Source: Desulfobacterales bacterium C00003106 (GTDB taxonomy: Bacteria; Desulfobacterota; Desulfobacteria; Desulfobacterales; C00003106). From it: a DNA stretch of 5,336 nt. The notes beneath the pieces were generated by a model, which was not told where the DNA came from, did not search any database, and saw nothing but the letters and a program-made list of their open reading frames with translations. Positions 5,202-5,336 of the stretch are shown in pieces (the first letter of the stretch is position 1; the number at the start of each line of letters is the position of its first letter). The DNA lies in NCBI GenBank assembly GCA_001751015.1, contig MAXM01000212.1, forward strand, positions 1 through 5,336. The letters run 5' to 3'. The position numbers were made by a program, and so were the translations under genes.

Positions 5202-5336
5202 CCAAAAATAACATTTCATGCGTCCATCTATCCCGCATGGCTGCGTTGCTCGTCGGTTAAATAGCCCTGCTATTCGCCCTTCTCGCGCCTTGCCATGCGG
5301 GCGCCTCAACACCTGAAAATGTAAATTTATTTTTGG
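5202..5336. repeat. Palindromic MITE-like element at the window edge
   Basis: Terminal inverted repeats CCAAAAATAA (5202-5211) and its complement (5327-5336) reach the end of the window, so the element may extend further. A second, slightly offset pairing is CATTTCA with TGAAAATG. Inside are a perfect 10-bp inverted repeat (5232-5241 CCCGCATGGC with 5292-5301) and a central hairpin AATAGC-CCT-GCTATT (5260-5274). CTGCGTTGC (5241-5249) and GCGCCTT (5285-5291) are spaced as in the copy at 3430-3586, pointing to a related element with different ends. No gene is visible. Confidence 0.65.

Overview
The window reads as ordinary chromosomal housekeeping sequence broken up by short non-coding repeats. 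The moderate GC content, the BioA and PurA sequence types, and the many hairpin-forming intergenic repeats fit a delta-proteobacterium (Desulfobacterota, perhaps Desulfobacterales). That placement is an inference from general resemblance, not a search result.

Layout from left to right. At 76-495 (minus) lies a small exported or inner-membrane protein with a signal peptide, one further membrane segment and a helical tail. Positions 496-812 hold its probable promoter, a MITE-like element with terminal inverted repeats (583-714), and an abutting 98-bp inverted repeat (715-812). Positions 813-1094 show nothing I can assign. At 1095-1583 (minus) is a small three-helix membrane protein of the DUF5658 type. 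Positions 1584-1879 are gene-free. From 1880 a strong sigma-70-type promoter drives bioA (2065-3417, plus) through a roughly 150-nt leader with two inverted repeats. A second copy of the MITE-like element (3430-3586) fills the gap between bioA and a convergent tRNA-Pro(CGG) gene (3595-3671, minus). The tRNA follows purA (3737-5047, minus) and appears to have its own promoter overlapping the purA stop codon. The right edge (5202-5336) carries a third palindromic element built on the same internal scaffold as the other two, with different ends.

The genes do not form a pathway. BioA makes a biotin precursor, PurA commits IMP to AMP, and the tRNA serves translation. The two small membrane proteins have no known role. 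No other biotin or purine genes, mobile-element genes, CRISPR array or defence genes are visible. The most notable content is the family of non-autonomous repeats and the structured bioA leader. I see no convincing new multi-gene system.
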